Assembly (NCBI GenBank): GCA_964527565.1
Contig: CAZGOY010000002.1
Span: 62,001-126,000, forward strand
Reading direction: 5' to 3'
Origin: JAGXQV01 sp964527565
Lineage (GTDB): Bacteria; Pseudomonadota; Gammaproteobacteria; Burkholderiales; Sulfuricellaceae
DNA length: 64,000 nucleotides
A model generated the notes under the pieces. The model did not search any database, had not been told where the DNA came from, and saw nothing but the letters and a program-made list of their open reading frames with translations. The translations under genes were made by a program, and so were the position numbers. Positions within the stretch are counted from its first letter, which is position 1, and each line of letters opens with the position of its first letter. This document shows positions 15,241 through 22,009 of the stretch, piece after piece.

Positions 15241-17890
15241 CAGATGGGCTCGCCTGAGCGTGGCCTGCGTACTCGACATACATCGAAGCCCGCCCAGCAC
15301 CACGCAGCTCAATCTTGTGGGCAACGACGAGGCGGCGCAAAAGCTCTTTGCCCTGCCCCTCCGTCAACCGACATAAATTCATCACTTCTGCCCGTTTTAT
15401 TTGCCCGTGCTGCCGGATGTAGCTCAGTACCATTTGCTCATGCTGAATCGGGCCAAAACCCACTTGGCGCGTGTAGGCAGCCTTGTCGCTCACCACCGAA
15501 TAGACCGATGCCGACAAAGTGTAGCTGCGCCCACGGGTGTTGCCATGCGCCTCAACCAAACCCGCTTCAGTCAATGCCTCCAGCGTGCGTTTGGCACTCG
15601 CCGCATCGCGCTGGATATGCTGGGCCAAGCCTTCAGCCGAGAGTCGCTTGAACTCGCGCAAGGCCCCCAGCGCAATCAGTGAGTCAATCGGCAGCTCAGC
15701 GTTACGCTGACGCTCGATGTCCACCACCATGCGACGGAAGTCCACATCGGCAGGTACTGTGGGCAATTGCAGCACCACCGTTTGCGCATCCGTGCGGCCA
15801 TAGTCCGGCGCAGGGCGGCCAAATTTGAGCATGCCGCGATAAATCGTATCCACCCCACGGCCTGAGCGCTCGACCACACCGATGCGCTTCATGGCATCGG
15901 CCAAGGTGCGGTTACGCGGACGCGGCTCCGTCACCAGCAAATTGGCCAGGGTCACGCCATCCACCAGGCCGCCGGGATTGCTGATCACCAAGGCCTCATC
16001 TTCCAGCCGCACATGCACAGCCCCCATCAAGTGGTAGTCGCGGTGAATCAGCGCATTGGCCACTGCTTCACGAAATGCCGCCATGTCCACCAAGGGTACC
16101 GGCACACGGAACAGCCCCACCTGCAATTCCTGTTCGGGGTTATATGGGCGAAAGTTCGTTTCCAGCCAATCCAGCGCCTTGAGCAAAGGAAAGCGGCGGA
16201 ACTCGTTGAACCGCACCGCTTGCTGCGCGAGCACCTGAAATGCCAGCTCATGCGTGGCCACGCGTTGCTGCAACGCAGCCTCGCGACCGATCAGCAGCAG
16301 ACCCGTAAGTGTTGGTACACGGTTCCCGTCGGGCTGACGCTGGGTGAACCCCAGTGCGCCGTCCAGCGCCTCATCGTCCAGATCCAGCAGCACACGATCA
16401 CCGCCATAGTGTTGTACTGCCTGGCGCAGGCGCTCGCGCTCCAGCGGGTCAAAATCCGCCAGCGTGCATCCCGCCACAGGCTGGGCAGACACATCGACCA
16501 GACCAAAGCTCGACGCACGGCTGATGCGCTCGTGCGGCAGCATGGGCACGCATTCTGGCGCGCCATCGTGCTTGATGCGGCGACGCAAATACACCCCGGC
16601 GCTGGTGGCGACCTCCGTGCTGGACTTGGACACCAGAATGCGCGCCACGCGAATGCCGGAAAACTCCAGATCGCTGACTACAACAGCCAGAGAAGGCGAG
16701 GTTCTGGCAGCCACCAACCCCGGCAAACCCGCCAGATTCCGGTGCGCCTCGTGCAACCCGGTAGGTGTGCCATCGTCTTCAACGCCCAGCCAAAGTTCCC
16801 CGCCTTCGGTATTGGCCAGGCAAACCAAGGCCTCGACCAGCTCGCGGATGCGGGCCATGCGGCGGCGCAGGTTGAGCAGCTTGATCTTGTTGTCGCCCGC
16901 TTCAGCCAAGGCGGCGCGCAGGTCATCGAGGAACAGGGGGTTCAACACCTTGAGGATGTTGGGCACGCTGGTGTAGTGCATGCCCAATGCGCCGCGCTCT
17001 TCGTCGTCGGCCACGGCCTGGATCATGCTGCCGAAGATGTCGGGGTTGATCTGCTTCCAGTTCAGGTTGCCGGCATGGATCAGGTAGGTGCGCGCCATGC
17101 GGGTGAAGCGCGGCACCGCCGTCGAGCCGGAAAACAGGCCGCCGTTGACGTAGGGGAAGCCATCGGCCCAGTTGGGCAAACGGGGCTGGACAGCGGCGCG
17201 CTCGGCGCTTTTTATATTCATGGCGCGGAAAATTTCGGACAACACCGCGTGGGTGTTGCTGCCATCGCGCTCGCTCATCTGCTCGATGGTGCGGGTGAAC
17301 AGCCCTTCGCCATTGAAGATGTCGGTGTCTTCGGCAAAAAAGCAGAACACCAGGCGGGCCATGAAGTGATTCATGTCGGGGCGGCGCTCGTCTTTTGCCC
17401 ACTCCGGGTTTTCGCGCAGCAATTCGACGTAGAGCTTGTTGAGCCGCCCGGTGGCGCGCACGTCGACGGGGTTGTCCTTGATCTCCCTGATGGTGGAGAT
17501 GCCGGCCAGCGGCAGGAAGAAGCCGAAGTGATCGGGAAAATCCGGGTAGGCGCAGGCGAGCGTTTCGCCACCGGCGAGTTCTTCGGCCTCCAGGGTCTCG
17601 CCGTCGGTGGCGAGGATGAACTTGGCTTTGGCCTTGGTGGTGACCGGGCTGGCGCGTAAGGCCAGGAGGGTTTCGCCCACGCTGCCGGTTTCGCATACGG
17701 CGATATGAATCTTGTTGCGCTGGAGTATGCCGCCCGGCACGTCCGAGGTATTAGTGTTGCCACTGCGTAGCCGCTTGAGGGCAGTTTCCTTTTCGCCGAA
17801 GGCGGCGAGGAAGACGAAGGGGAACTCTGCCGCGTCGAAAGGCTGAAGAGCCAGTTCCGATAGGGCGGCTTCAATTTCTACTGCATTCAT
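15209..17890 (-). CDS. Fusion of truncated MmeI-like methyltransferase N-terminus with AlbA_2/ATP-binding regulator
   Basis: Residues 1 to about 347 of this 893-residue protein match the N-terminal and helical spacer region of large MmeI-type DNA methyltransferases. Examples are NHFMARLVFCFFAEDTDIF, YVNGGLFSG and ALGMHYTSVPNILKVLNPLF. In such enzymes the next element is SAM motif I (DPACGSGNFL), but here, near residue 348 (about nt 16846), the chain passes directly into ELVEALVCLANTEGGELWLG, an AlbA_2 (Schlafen/divergent AAA-4 type) domain. A RecG-like HATPase_c_4 segment follows (AVANALIHRDYH, VISNPGGL, ERSGRGVDTI), with a winged-helix tail. No SAM-binding or N6-adenine (DPPY/NPPY) motif is present, so methylation by this protein is not expected. 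The first strand of AlbA_2 is also missing. The simplest reading is an in-frame deletion that joined two adjacent genes. It heads the helicase-nuclease operon. Confidence 0.8.
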   Translation of the reverse strand: MNAVEIEAALSELALQPFDAAEFPFVFLAAFGEKETALKRLRSGNTNTSDVPGGILQRNKIHIAVCETGSVGETLLALRASPVTTKAKAKFILATDGETLEAEELAGGETLACAYPDFPDHFGFFLPLAGISTIREIKDNPVDVRATGRLNKLYVELLRENPEWAKDERRPDMNHFMARLVFCFFAEDTDIFNGEGLFTRTIEQMSERDGSNTHAVLSEIFRAMNIKSAERAAVQPRLPNWADGFPYVNGGLFSGSTAVPRFTRMARTYLIHAGNLNWKQINPDIFGSMIQAVADDEERGALGMHYTSVPNILKVLNPLFLDDLRAALAEAGDNKIKLLNLRRRMARIRELVEALVCLANTEGGELWLGVEDDGTPTGLHEAHRNLAGLPGLVAARTSPSLAVVVSDLEFSGIRVARILVSKSSTEVATSAGVYLRRRIKHDGAPECVPMLPHERISRASSFGLVDVSAQPVAGCTLADFDPLERERLRQAVQHYGGDRVLLDLDDEALDGALGFTQRQPDGNRVPTLTGLLLIGREAALQQRVATHELAFQVLAQQAVRFNEFRRFPLLKALDWLETNFRPYNPEQELQVGLFRVPVPLVDMAAFREAVANALIHRDYHLMGAVHVRLEDEALVISNPGGLVDGVTLANLLVTEPRPRNRTLADAMKRIGVVERSGRGVDTIYRGMLKFGRPAPDYGRTDAQTVVLQLPTVPADVDFRRMVVDIERQRNAELPIDSLIALGALREFKRLSAEGLAQHIQRDAASAKRTLEALTEAGLVEAHGNTRGRSYTLSASVYSVVSDKAAYTRQVGFGPIQHEQMVLSYIRQHGQIKRAEVMNLCRLTEGQGKELLRRLVVAHKIELRGAGRASMYVEYAGHAQASPSENWMKTDENG

Positions 17891-18084
17891 GGGACGCTTT
17901 GCCTACTCTCGAAAGATCTGGCTGCATCGGATGCGGCCATTTCCCGTGGGAGCGGGCTCTTGTGCCCTTCAGGGCATGCCCGCGAGTTTTTTACCAAACA
18001 GGCTGAGGCGGTCATGCTACCCAAAACGGCATGGTCCTCAGGCGGCGAAGCATCAAGTTCAGGCGGCTTGTCTGCACCGCTCAT
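17887..18084 (-). CDS. Doubtful 65-residue ORF overlapping both neighbours
   Basis: The frame starts at ATG 18084, overlapping the TGA of the MazF-like gene, and its TGA overlaps the ATG of the large fusion gene at 17890 (ATGA on both sides). The product is short, low in recognisable structure and resembles no family known to me. A REP-like palindrome fills its middle (17946-17986), so much of the sequence may be non-coding in origin. It occupies the position of an antitoxin or linker and could act only as a translational coupler. Confidence 0.35.
   Translation of the reverse strand: MSGADKPPELDASPPEDHAVLGSMTASACLVKNSRACPEGHKSPLPREMAASDAARSFESRQSVP
17946..17986. repeat. REP-like imperfect palindrome
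   Basis: The sequence folds into a two-part hairpin: gcgggc (17952-17957) pairs with gcccgc (17978-17983), and inside it tgccct pairs with agggca. It begins gtgggagcgggctcttgtgccc, the look of proteobacterial REP elements. A related composite lies at 48327-48440. Confidence 0.6.
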
Positions 18085-18485
18085 TTTGCAATCCCGAAAA
18101 ATACGGCCAGGCAACGCTCAACCTCCACCAACGCATCGGCATCAATACGCCCGAAGGCCTGTCCTACCTTGTTGCGCTTTACAGTCATAGCCTTATCCAG
18201 CATCACCTGGGAAGGTTTCTGCAAACCGTTCTCGGTGCTTGGCTGCACGGTGATACGCAACAGCGTCGCGGCAACCAGCGTGCTCGTCACCGGCAGCACT
18301 GTAACGGTAGCGTGTTCGCCAAATTGGTCGGCCTGAATGACCAAGGCGGGCCGTGGTTTTCCGAAGTCGCCTTGCATGGCGATGGCCTCGGCTTCCGCCC
18401 GGCATATCCAACCCAGCGCCTGGTCGCGCACCGCATCGGCACTGGGAAATTTGTGCCAACGAATAATCTGACTGGTTTCACTCAT
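18081..18485 (-). CDS. MazF-like mRNA interferase fused to a duplicated pgl N-terminus
   Basis: The C-terminal 97 residues read like a MazF/PemK endoribonuclease: QGDFGKPRPALVIQADQFG, VTVLPVTSTLV, LRITVQP and QVMLDKAMTVKR. Normal MazF proteins begin with a short MKRGD(I/L)V strand just before this; here that start has been replaced by about 35 residues that match the N-terminus of pgl (SQIIRWHKFPSADAVRDQALGWI). The hybrid is in frame from ATG 18485, which has a GGGAGGA site, giving 134 residues. An internal ATG at 18377 would give a 98-residue MazF without its first strand. Activity is therefore doubtful, and no clear MazE antitoxin precedes it. Confidence 0.78.
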   Translation of the reverse strand: MSETSQIIRWHKFPSADAVRDQALGWICRAEAEAIAMQGDFGKPRPALVIQADQFGEHATVTVLPVTSTLVAATLLRITVQPSTENGLQKPSQVMLDKAMTVKRNKVGQAFGRIDADALVEVERCLAVFFGIAK

Positions 18486-18499
18486 GCCGGAAATCCTCC
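18379..18499. repeat. 121-bp direct repeat, copy B (duplicated pgl 5' end)
   Basis: This is the ungapped second copy of 11717-11837, with 15 mismatches by eye. It includes the ribosome-binding site GGAGGATTTCCGGC and start codon, ATG here rather than GTG. It runs into the MazF-like coding sequence at 18378. Confidence 0.85.
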
Positions 18500-18649
18500 C
18501 TACCTCCAATGCTTCATCACCCGCTCATGAAATATTCGGCTCACCCCACCAGCCAGGCTGAAATGGTAAGGGCCTTTCAACGACTCACGAGCCAGGTCGG
18601 ACTGAGGGCTGTGCAGGCTGGCGGGCTTATCGTTCGTGTTGTTGCTCAT
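18500..18649 (-). CDS. Possible 49-residue small protein between vapC and the MazF fusion
   Basis: An open frame starts at ATG 18649, overlapping the TGA of vapC (ATGA), and ends at TAG 18500-18502, 14 nt before the next gene's start. It has 49 codons, reading MSNNTNDKPASLHSPQSD at the start and a basic C-terminus (FHERVMKHWR). I recognise no family and it is not a recognisable MazE. The tight coupling supports translation, but the size leaves room for chance. Confidence 0.4.
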   Translation of the reverse strand: MSNNTNDKPASLHSPQSDLARESLKGPYHFSLAGGVSRIFHERVMKHWR

Positions 18650-19053
18650 GAATCCTGATGCCAGTTCAGCCATTGCAAACTCTGAACACGAGAAAATTCG
18701 CGCACATTGCGCGTCACCAGCGTGGCCTGATAACGCAATGCCGTGGCAGCGATCAGCGTATCGTGCGGGCCGATGGGCGTGCCAGCGGCCTCAAGTTCGA
18801 CGCGAATGCGGGCAGCGTGAGCCGCGCATTCGCCATCAAACGGCAAAACCTGCATTGGCCGCAGCAAAGCGGCTAACGCTGCCAGACGAGCATTGGCTGC
18901 CTCTGGAGGCAAACGCAATAGACCATAACGCAACTCGTATTCCACAATGGCGGGCACACCGACATCGGCAGGGGAAAGGGCTTGCAGGCGAGGCACCACC
19001 TGCGGGTCGCCGCGAAAGTAGTAACTGATGGTATTGCTGTCGAGAATCAGCAT
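18646..19053 (-). CDS. vapC: VapC-type PIN-domain toxin
   Basis: The PIN ribonuclease fold is clear: acidic D near the start (LILDSNTISYYFRG), E in VEYELRYG, D in GPHDTLIAATAL and a C-terminal LVTRNVREFSRV. These form the metal-binding acidic cluster that cleaves tRNA or rRNA in VapC toxins. ATG 19053 gives 135 residues; the frame can also open at TTG 19062. The gene is 9 nt downstream of the vapB stop codon. It is part of the accessory island between zwf and pgl. Confidence 0.9.
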   Translation of the reverse strand: MLILDSNTISYYFRGDPQVVPRLQALSPADVGVPAIVEYELRYGLLRLPPEAANARLAALAALLRPMQVLPFDGECAAHAARIRVELEAAGTPIGPHDTLIAATALRYQATLVTRNVREFSRVQSLQWLNWHQDS

Positions 19054-19062
19054 GGCAGGCAA

Positions 19063-19293
19063 TCAAAAACCCAGGCGAGGCACATCGGCTGCCTGCGAGG
19101 CCGGGCTTTCTTCGCACAGGGGAAAATCGGCAAAACGCCCCGCCAAAGCCAGGCAATCCTGAGGCCATTCATGGGCAGCGTATTTGCGGATGATCTCCGA
19201 CACCCAGCGGCTTTTCGATAAACCGTTGGCCTGCGCGGCCTGCTCTACCAGAGCCTGCGTGGCGTCGTCCAGATATAGCGTGATTTGTGACAT
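19063..19293 (-). CDS. vapB: VapB-like ribbon-helix-helix antitoxin
   Basis: The 76-residue protein begins MSQITLYLDDATQALVEQAA, the strand and helix of a CopG/Arc-type ribbon-helix-helix domain that binds DNA as a dimer. Its C-terminal part (CLALAGRFADFP) would wrap and neutralise the VapC encoded 9 nt downstream. An AAGGAG site 9 nt before the ATG drives translation. Two aagtatattt direct repeats in its promoter are the expected autoregulatory operator. Confidence 0.88.
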   Translation of the reverse strand: MSQITLYLDDATQALVEQAAQANGLSKSRWVSEIIRKYAAHEWPQDCLALAGRFADFPLCEESPASQAADVPRLGF

Positions 19294-19322
19294 GGCGGCA
19301 GCTCCTTGTAATCAACTTAGGC

Positions 19323-19363
19323 AAGTATATTTCAAAGTATATTTGCCGCAATAAATTCGTCAA
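19323..19363 (-). promoter_or_regulatory. vapBC promoter and operator
   Basis: On the minus strand TTGACG (19363-19358) and TATACT (19341-19336) are spaced 16 bp apart, a good sigma-70 promoter. The direct repeat aagtatattt occurs twice (19323-19332 and 19335-19344), 12 bp apart, overlapping the -10. This suits cooperative binding by a ribbon-helix-helix repressor. Confidence 0.6.
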
Positions 19364-19474
19364 GTCAATCAACGCATCTACTCGCTGCCCTTGCGTTTGC
19401 CATCGGATTCAGCTGTCAAGGAATCCTTGACATCTGAATTCATGGGGCGCGTTGCCTATCCCGAAGGTTTCATG

Positions 19475-19492
19475 AAAACCCGGCCTTGCCGG
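19475..19492 (-). terminator. Weak terminator-like hairpin after zwf
   Basis: Stem ccggc/gccgg (19480-19484, 19488-19492) with a 3-nt loop is followed on the minus strand by GTTTT. The stem is short. It lies 15 nt beyond the zwf stop and separates zwf from vapBC. Confidence 0.35.
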
Positions 19493-19506
19493 ACTGACAG
19501 GAAGCG

Positions 19507-20991
19507 TTACAACTCGTTGCGCCATTCCTGGTCTTCGCTGTCGAACAGCCGGTTGGCCTCGTGCAGGCCCCAGGCGCCCGCCGCGTAGGTGTGGATGAAA
19601 TCGCGCTCCTGCTCCCAGTATTTGATAATGGGATCGACCACGCGCCACGACCATTCCACTTCGTCGAAACGGATGAACAGGGTGCGGTCGCCCTCGATCA
19701 CGTCGAGCAGCAGGGTTTCGTAGGCGTCCAGCGGGGTTTCGTGGCTGCGGCGGTAGGAGGCGTTGAGCTGGATGACACGGGTGTTCATGCCCAAGCCCGG
19801 CTGCTTGACGTGCAATTCCATGTGCATCGACTCGGAAGGCTGGATCGACAGCAGTATCCAGTTGGGATCGACGCTTTCCAGGGGCGTTTCGCGAAACAGT
19901 TGCTGCGGCGGATGGCGAAAGCGGATGGCGATCATGGACATGGACTTGGCCATGCGCTTGCCGGTGCGCAAGTAGAACGGCACGCCGCGCCAGCGCCAGT
20001 TGTCGATGTAGAATTTGGCCGCGACGAAGGTTTCGGTGACGGAATTCTTTTCCACCCCCGGTTCGTCCTGGTAACCCGGCACCGGCACGCCGTGGATGCT
20101 GCCGGCGGTGTACTGGGCGCGGAAGGCGTGGGCATGGACGGCACGCCGGGGAATCGGGCGGATCGAGCGCAACACCTTGACCTTTTCGTCGCGCAGGGCG
20201 TCGGCCTCCAGCACCGGGGGCGGCTCCATCGCCACCACGGTGAGCAACTGCATCAGGTGATTCTGCAACATGTCGCGCATTGCCCCGGCCTTGTCGTAGT
20301 AATCGGCACGCGTGCCGATGCCGACATCCTCGGCCACGGTGATCTGCACGTGGTCGATGAAATTGCGGTTCCACAGCGGCTCGATCAGGGTATTAGCGAA
20401 ACGGAACACCAGCAGGTTCTGCACGGTTTCCTTGCCGAGATAATGATCGATGCGGAAGATCTGCTCCTCGTCGAAATGGTCGTGCATCAACTTATTCAAC
20501 AACTGCGCGCTCTCGATGTCCTGGCCAAACGGCTTTTCCACCACCACGCGGTGCAAACCGCGCGGGCGGTTCAGGCCGACTTCGCTCAGGTTTTTGATCA
20601 CCGAGGCGAAATCCGCCGGTTTGATGGCCAGATAGAACACGATATTGGAACAGGCGCCGCTCTTGGGCTTGCCCAGTTCTTCGATGAGCCGCCGGTAGGC
20701 ATCAAGGTCGTGCAATTCACCGCGCAAATAGCTGAAACGGTCGGCGAAACGGGCAAACAATCCGGCATCGAAACTGTCCTTGAGCTTTTCCTTGAGCGCC
20801 TTTTCCATGAAATCACGCCACTCGACTTGCCCCCATTCGCGGCGCGCGAAGGCGATGAAGGAGAGGCTGTCGGGCAGACGCTTGGCCTCTTCCAGGTGGT
20901 ACAGCGCGGGTAGCAGCTTGATCGCGGCAAGATTGCCGGTCGCGCCGAAAATCACGAAGCTGCACGGGTACAGCATGCTGTCTTCGCTCAT
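19507..20991 (-). CDS. zwf: Glucose-6-phosphate 1-dehydrogenase
   Basis: The enzyme oxidises glucose 6-phosphate to 6-phosphogluconolactone with NAD(P)+. The 494-residue length is standard. An N-terminal nucleotide-binding loop reads FGATGNLA, with Asn where GASGDLA is usual. The substrate-binding/catalytic RIDHYLGKETVQNLL block is intact, and the C-terminal part includes a GEGDRTLF-like segment (VIEGDRTLFIRFDE). The start codon overlaps the gnd stop by 1 nt (TAATG), so gnd-zwf is an operon. Downstream, pgl is separated by the accessory island. Confidence 0.97.
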   Translation of the reverse strand: MSEDSMLYPCSFVIFGATGNLAAIKLLPALYHLEEAKRLPDSLSFIAFARREWGQVEWRDFMEKALKEKLKDSFDAGLFARFADRFSYLRGELHDLDAYRRLIEELGKPKSGACSNIVFYLAIKPADFASVIKNLSEVGLNRPRGLHRVVVEKPFGQDIESAQLLNKLMHDHFDEEQIFRIDHYLGKETVQNLLVFRFANTLIEPLWNRNFIDHVQITVAEDVGIGTRADYYDKAGAMRDMLQNHLMQLLTVVAMEPPPVLEADALRDEKVKVLRSIRPIPRRAVHAHAFRAQYTAGSIHGVPVPGYQDEPGVEKNSVTETFVAAKFYIDNWRWRGVPFYLRTGKRMAKSMSMIAIRFRHPPQQLFRETPLESVDPNWILLSIQPSESMHMELHVKQPGLGMNTRVIQLNASYRRSHETPLDAYETLLLDVIEGDRTLFIRFDEVEWSWRVVDPIIKYWEQERDFIHTYAAGAWGLHEANRLFDSEDQEWRNEL

Positions 20992-21905
20992 TATTTTGCG
21001 CCTTCCTTCACCGCATGGCCGCCAAAGCCCTTGCGCATCATAGCGAGTAGCTTGGCCGGATAATCATTGTGCCCCTGGGTGGCAAAACGCATCATCAAGG
21101 CCAGCGACATCACCGGGGCGGGGATCCCCTGCTCGATGGCCTCATAGGCTGTCCAGCGCCCCTCGCCGGAATCGGAGACGAAGGGTTCGATGCCGTCCAG
21201 TTGCTGGTCGGATTGCAAGACATCGGCGGTCAAATCCAGCAGCCAGGAGCGCACCACGCTGCCGTGACGCCACATTTCGCTGATCGCCGCCAGGTCCAGA
21301 TCGAATTCGCTTTTGCCCTTCATCAACGCCAGCCCCTCGGCGAGCGCCTGCATCATGCCGTACTCGATGCCGTTGTGCACCATCTTGACGAAATGGCCTG
21401 AACCCACCGGCCCGCAATGCAGCCAGCCCTGATCCGGGGCGGGGGCCAGCACCTTGAGAAAACGTTCGACCCGCGCCACGGCTTCATTCTTGCCGCCCAC
21501 CATCAGGGCATAGCCGTTTTCCAGACCCCAGACCCCGCCCGAAACCCCGGCATCGACGAAGTGGATGCCCAGTTGCTCCAGCACCGCGCCGCGCTTCACC
21601 GAATCCTTGTAAAAGGCGTTTGCGCCGTCGACCACCACATCGCCCTGAGCCAGCAAGGGCGCCAATTGCTCCAGCACCTGTTTGGTGGCCTCTCCCGCCG
21701 GCAACATCAGCCATACCACGCGCGGCTTGTCCAGATCGCCCAGCAGTTCGGGAATCGTCGCGCACGCCTTGAGGCCGGTTTCCTGTGCCAGCTTGGCAGT
21801 CACCTCGAAACTGCGGTTGAAGGCCGCCACTTTCACCCCGCCGCGTGCCAGCCGCCGTGCCATGTTGGCGCCCATGCGCCCGAGTCCGATAACGCCGATT
21901 TCCAT
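20991..21905 (-). CDS. gnd: 6-phosphogluconate dehydrogenase, short (GndA/YqeC-like) form
   Basis: This 304-residue protein is the short class of decarboxylating 6-phosphogluconate dehydrogenase. It has an N-terminal Rossmann GLGRMGANMARRL, substrate-binding DAGVSGGVWGLENGYALMVGG, and catalytic GSGHFVKMVHNGIEYGMM with Lys and Asn. It converts 6-phosphogluconate to ribulose 5-phosphate, a precursor for Calvin-cycle or nucleotide metabolism. It leads the gnd-zwf operon and is divergent from glgA. Confidence 0.95.
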   Translation of the reverse strand: MEIGVIGLGRMGANMARRLARGGVKVAAFNRSFEVTAKLAQETGLKACATIPELLGDLDKPRVVWLMLPAGEATKQVLEQLAPLLAQGDVVVDGANAFYKDSVKRGAVLEQLGIHFVDAGVSGGVWGLENGYALMVGGKNEAVARVERFLKVLAPAPDQGWLHCGPVGSGHFVKMVHNGIEYGMMQALAEGLALMKGKSEFDLDLAAISEMWRHGSVVRSWLLDLTADVLQSDQQLDGIEPFVSDSGEGRWTAYEAIEQGIPAPVMSLALMMRFATQGHNDYPAKLLAMMRKGFGGHAVKEGAK

Positions 21906-21970
21906 GTCCGCTCCTTGCTGTAGTTCAACCGGAAGCCAGTATAGGCCAGCCGCTAATGATCGGCCAGTTT

Positions 21971-21979
21971 TGTTATACT
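21971..21979 (+). promoter_or_regulatory. Extended -10 promoter candidate for glgA
   Basis: TGTTATACT fits an extended -10 (TGn-TATAAT) and would start transcription about 25 nt upstream of the glgA ATG at 22010. No good -35 is present at the expected distance. Confidence 0.4.
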
Positions 21980-22009
21980 GGCTCCATCCATTGATTCAAG
22001 ACGTTAAAC

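Noticed and set aside
16013..17659. 548-codon plus-strand frame opposite the fusion gene
   Set aside because: It is an antisense shadow with no recognisable domain; the minus-strand protein has clear methyltransferase-like and AlbA_2 features.
19561..20913. 450-codon plus-strand frame opposite zwf
   Set aside because: Zwf on the minus strand has full-length family motifs.
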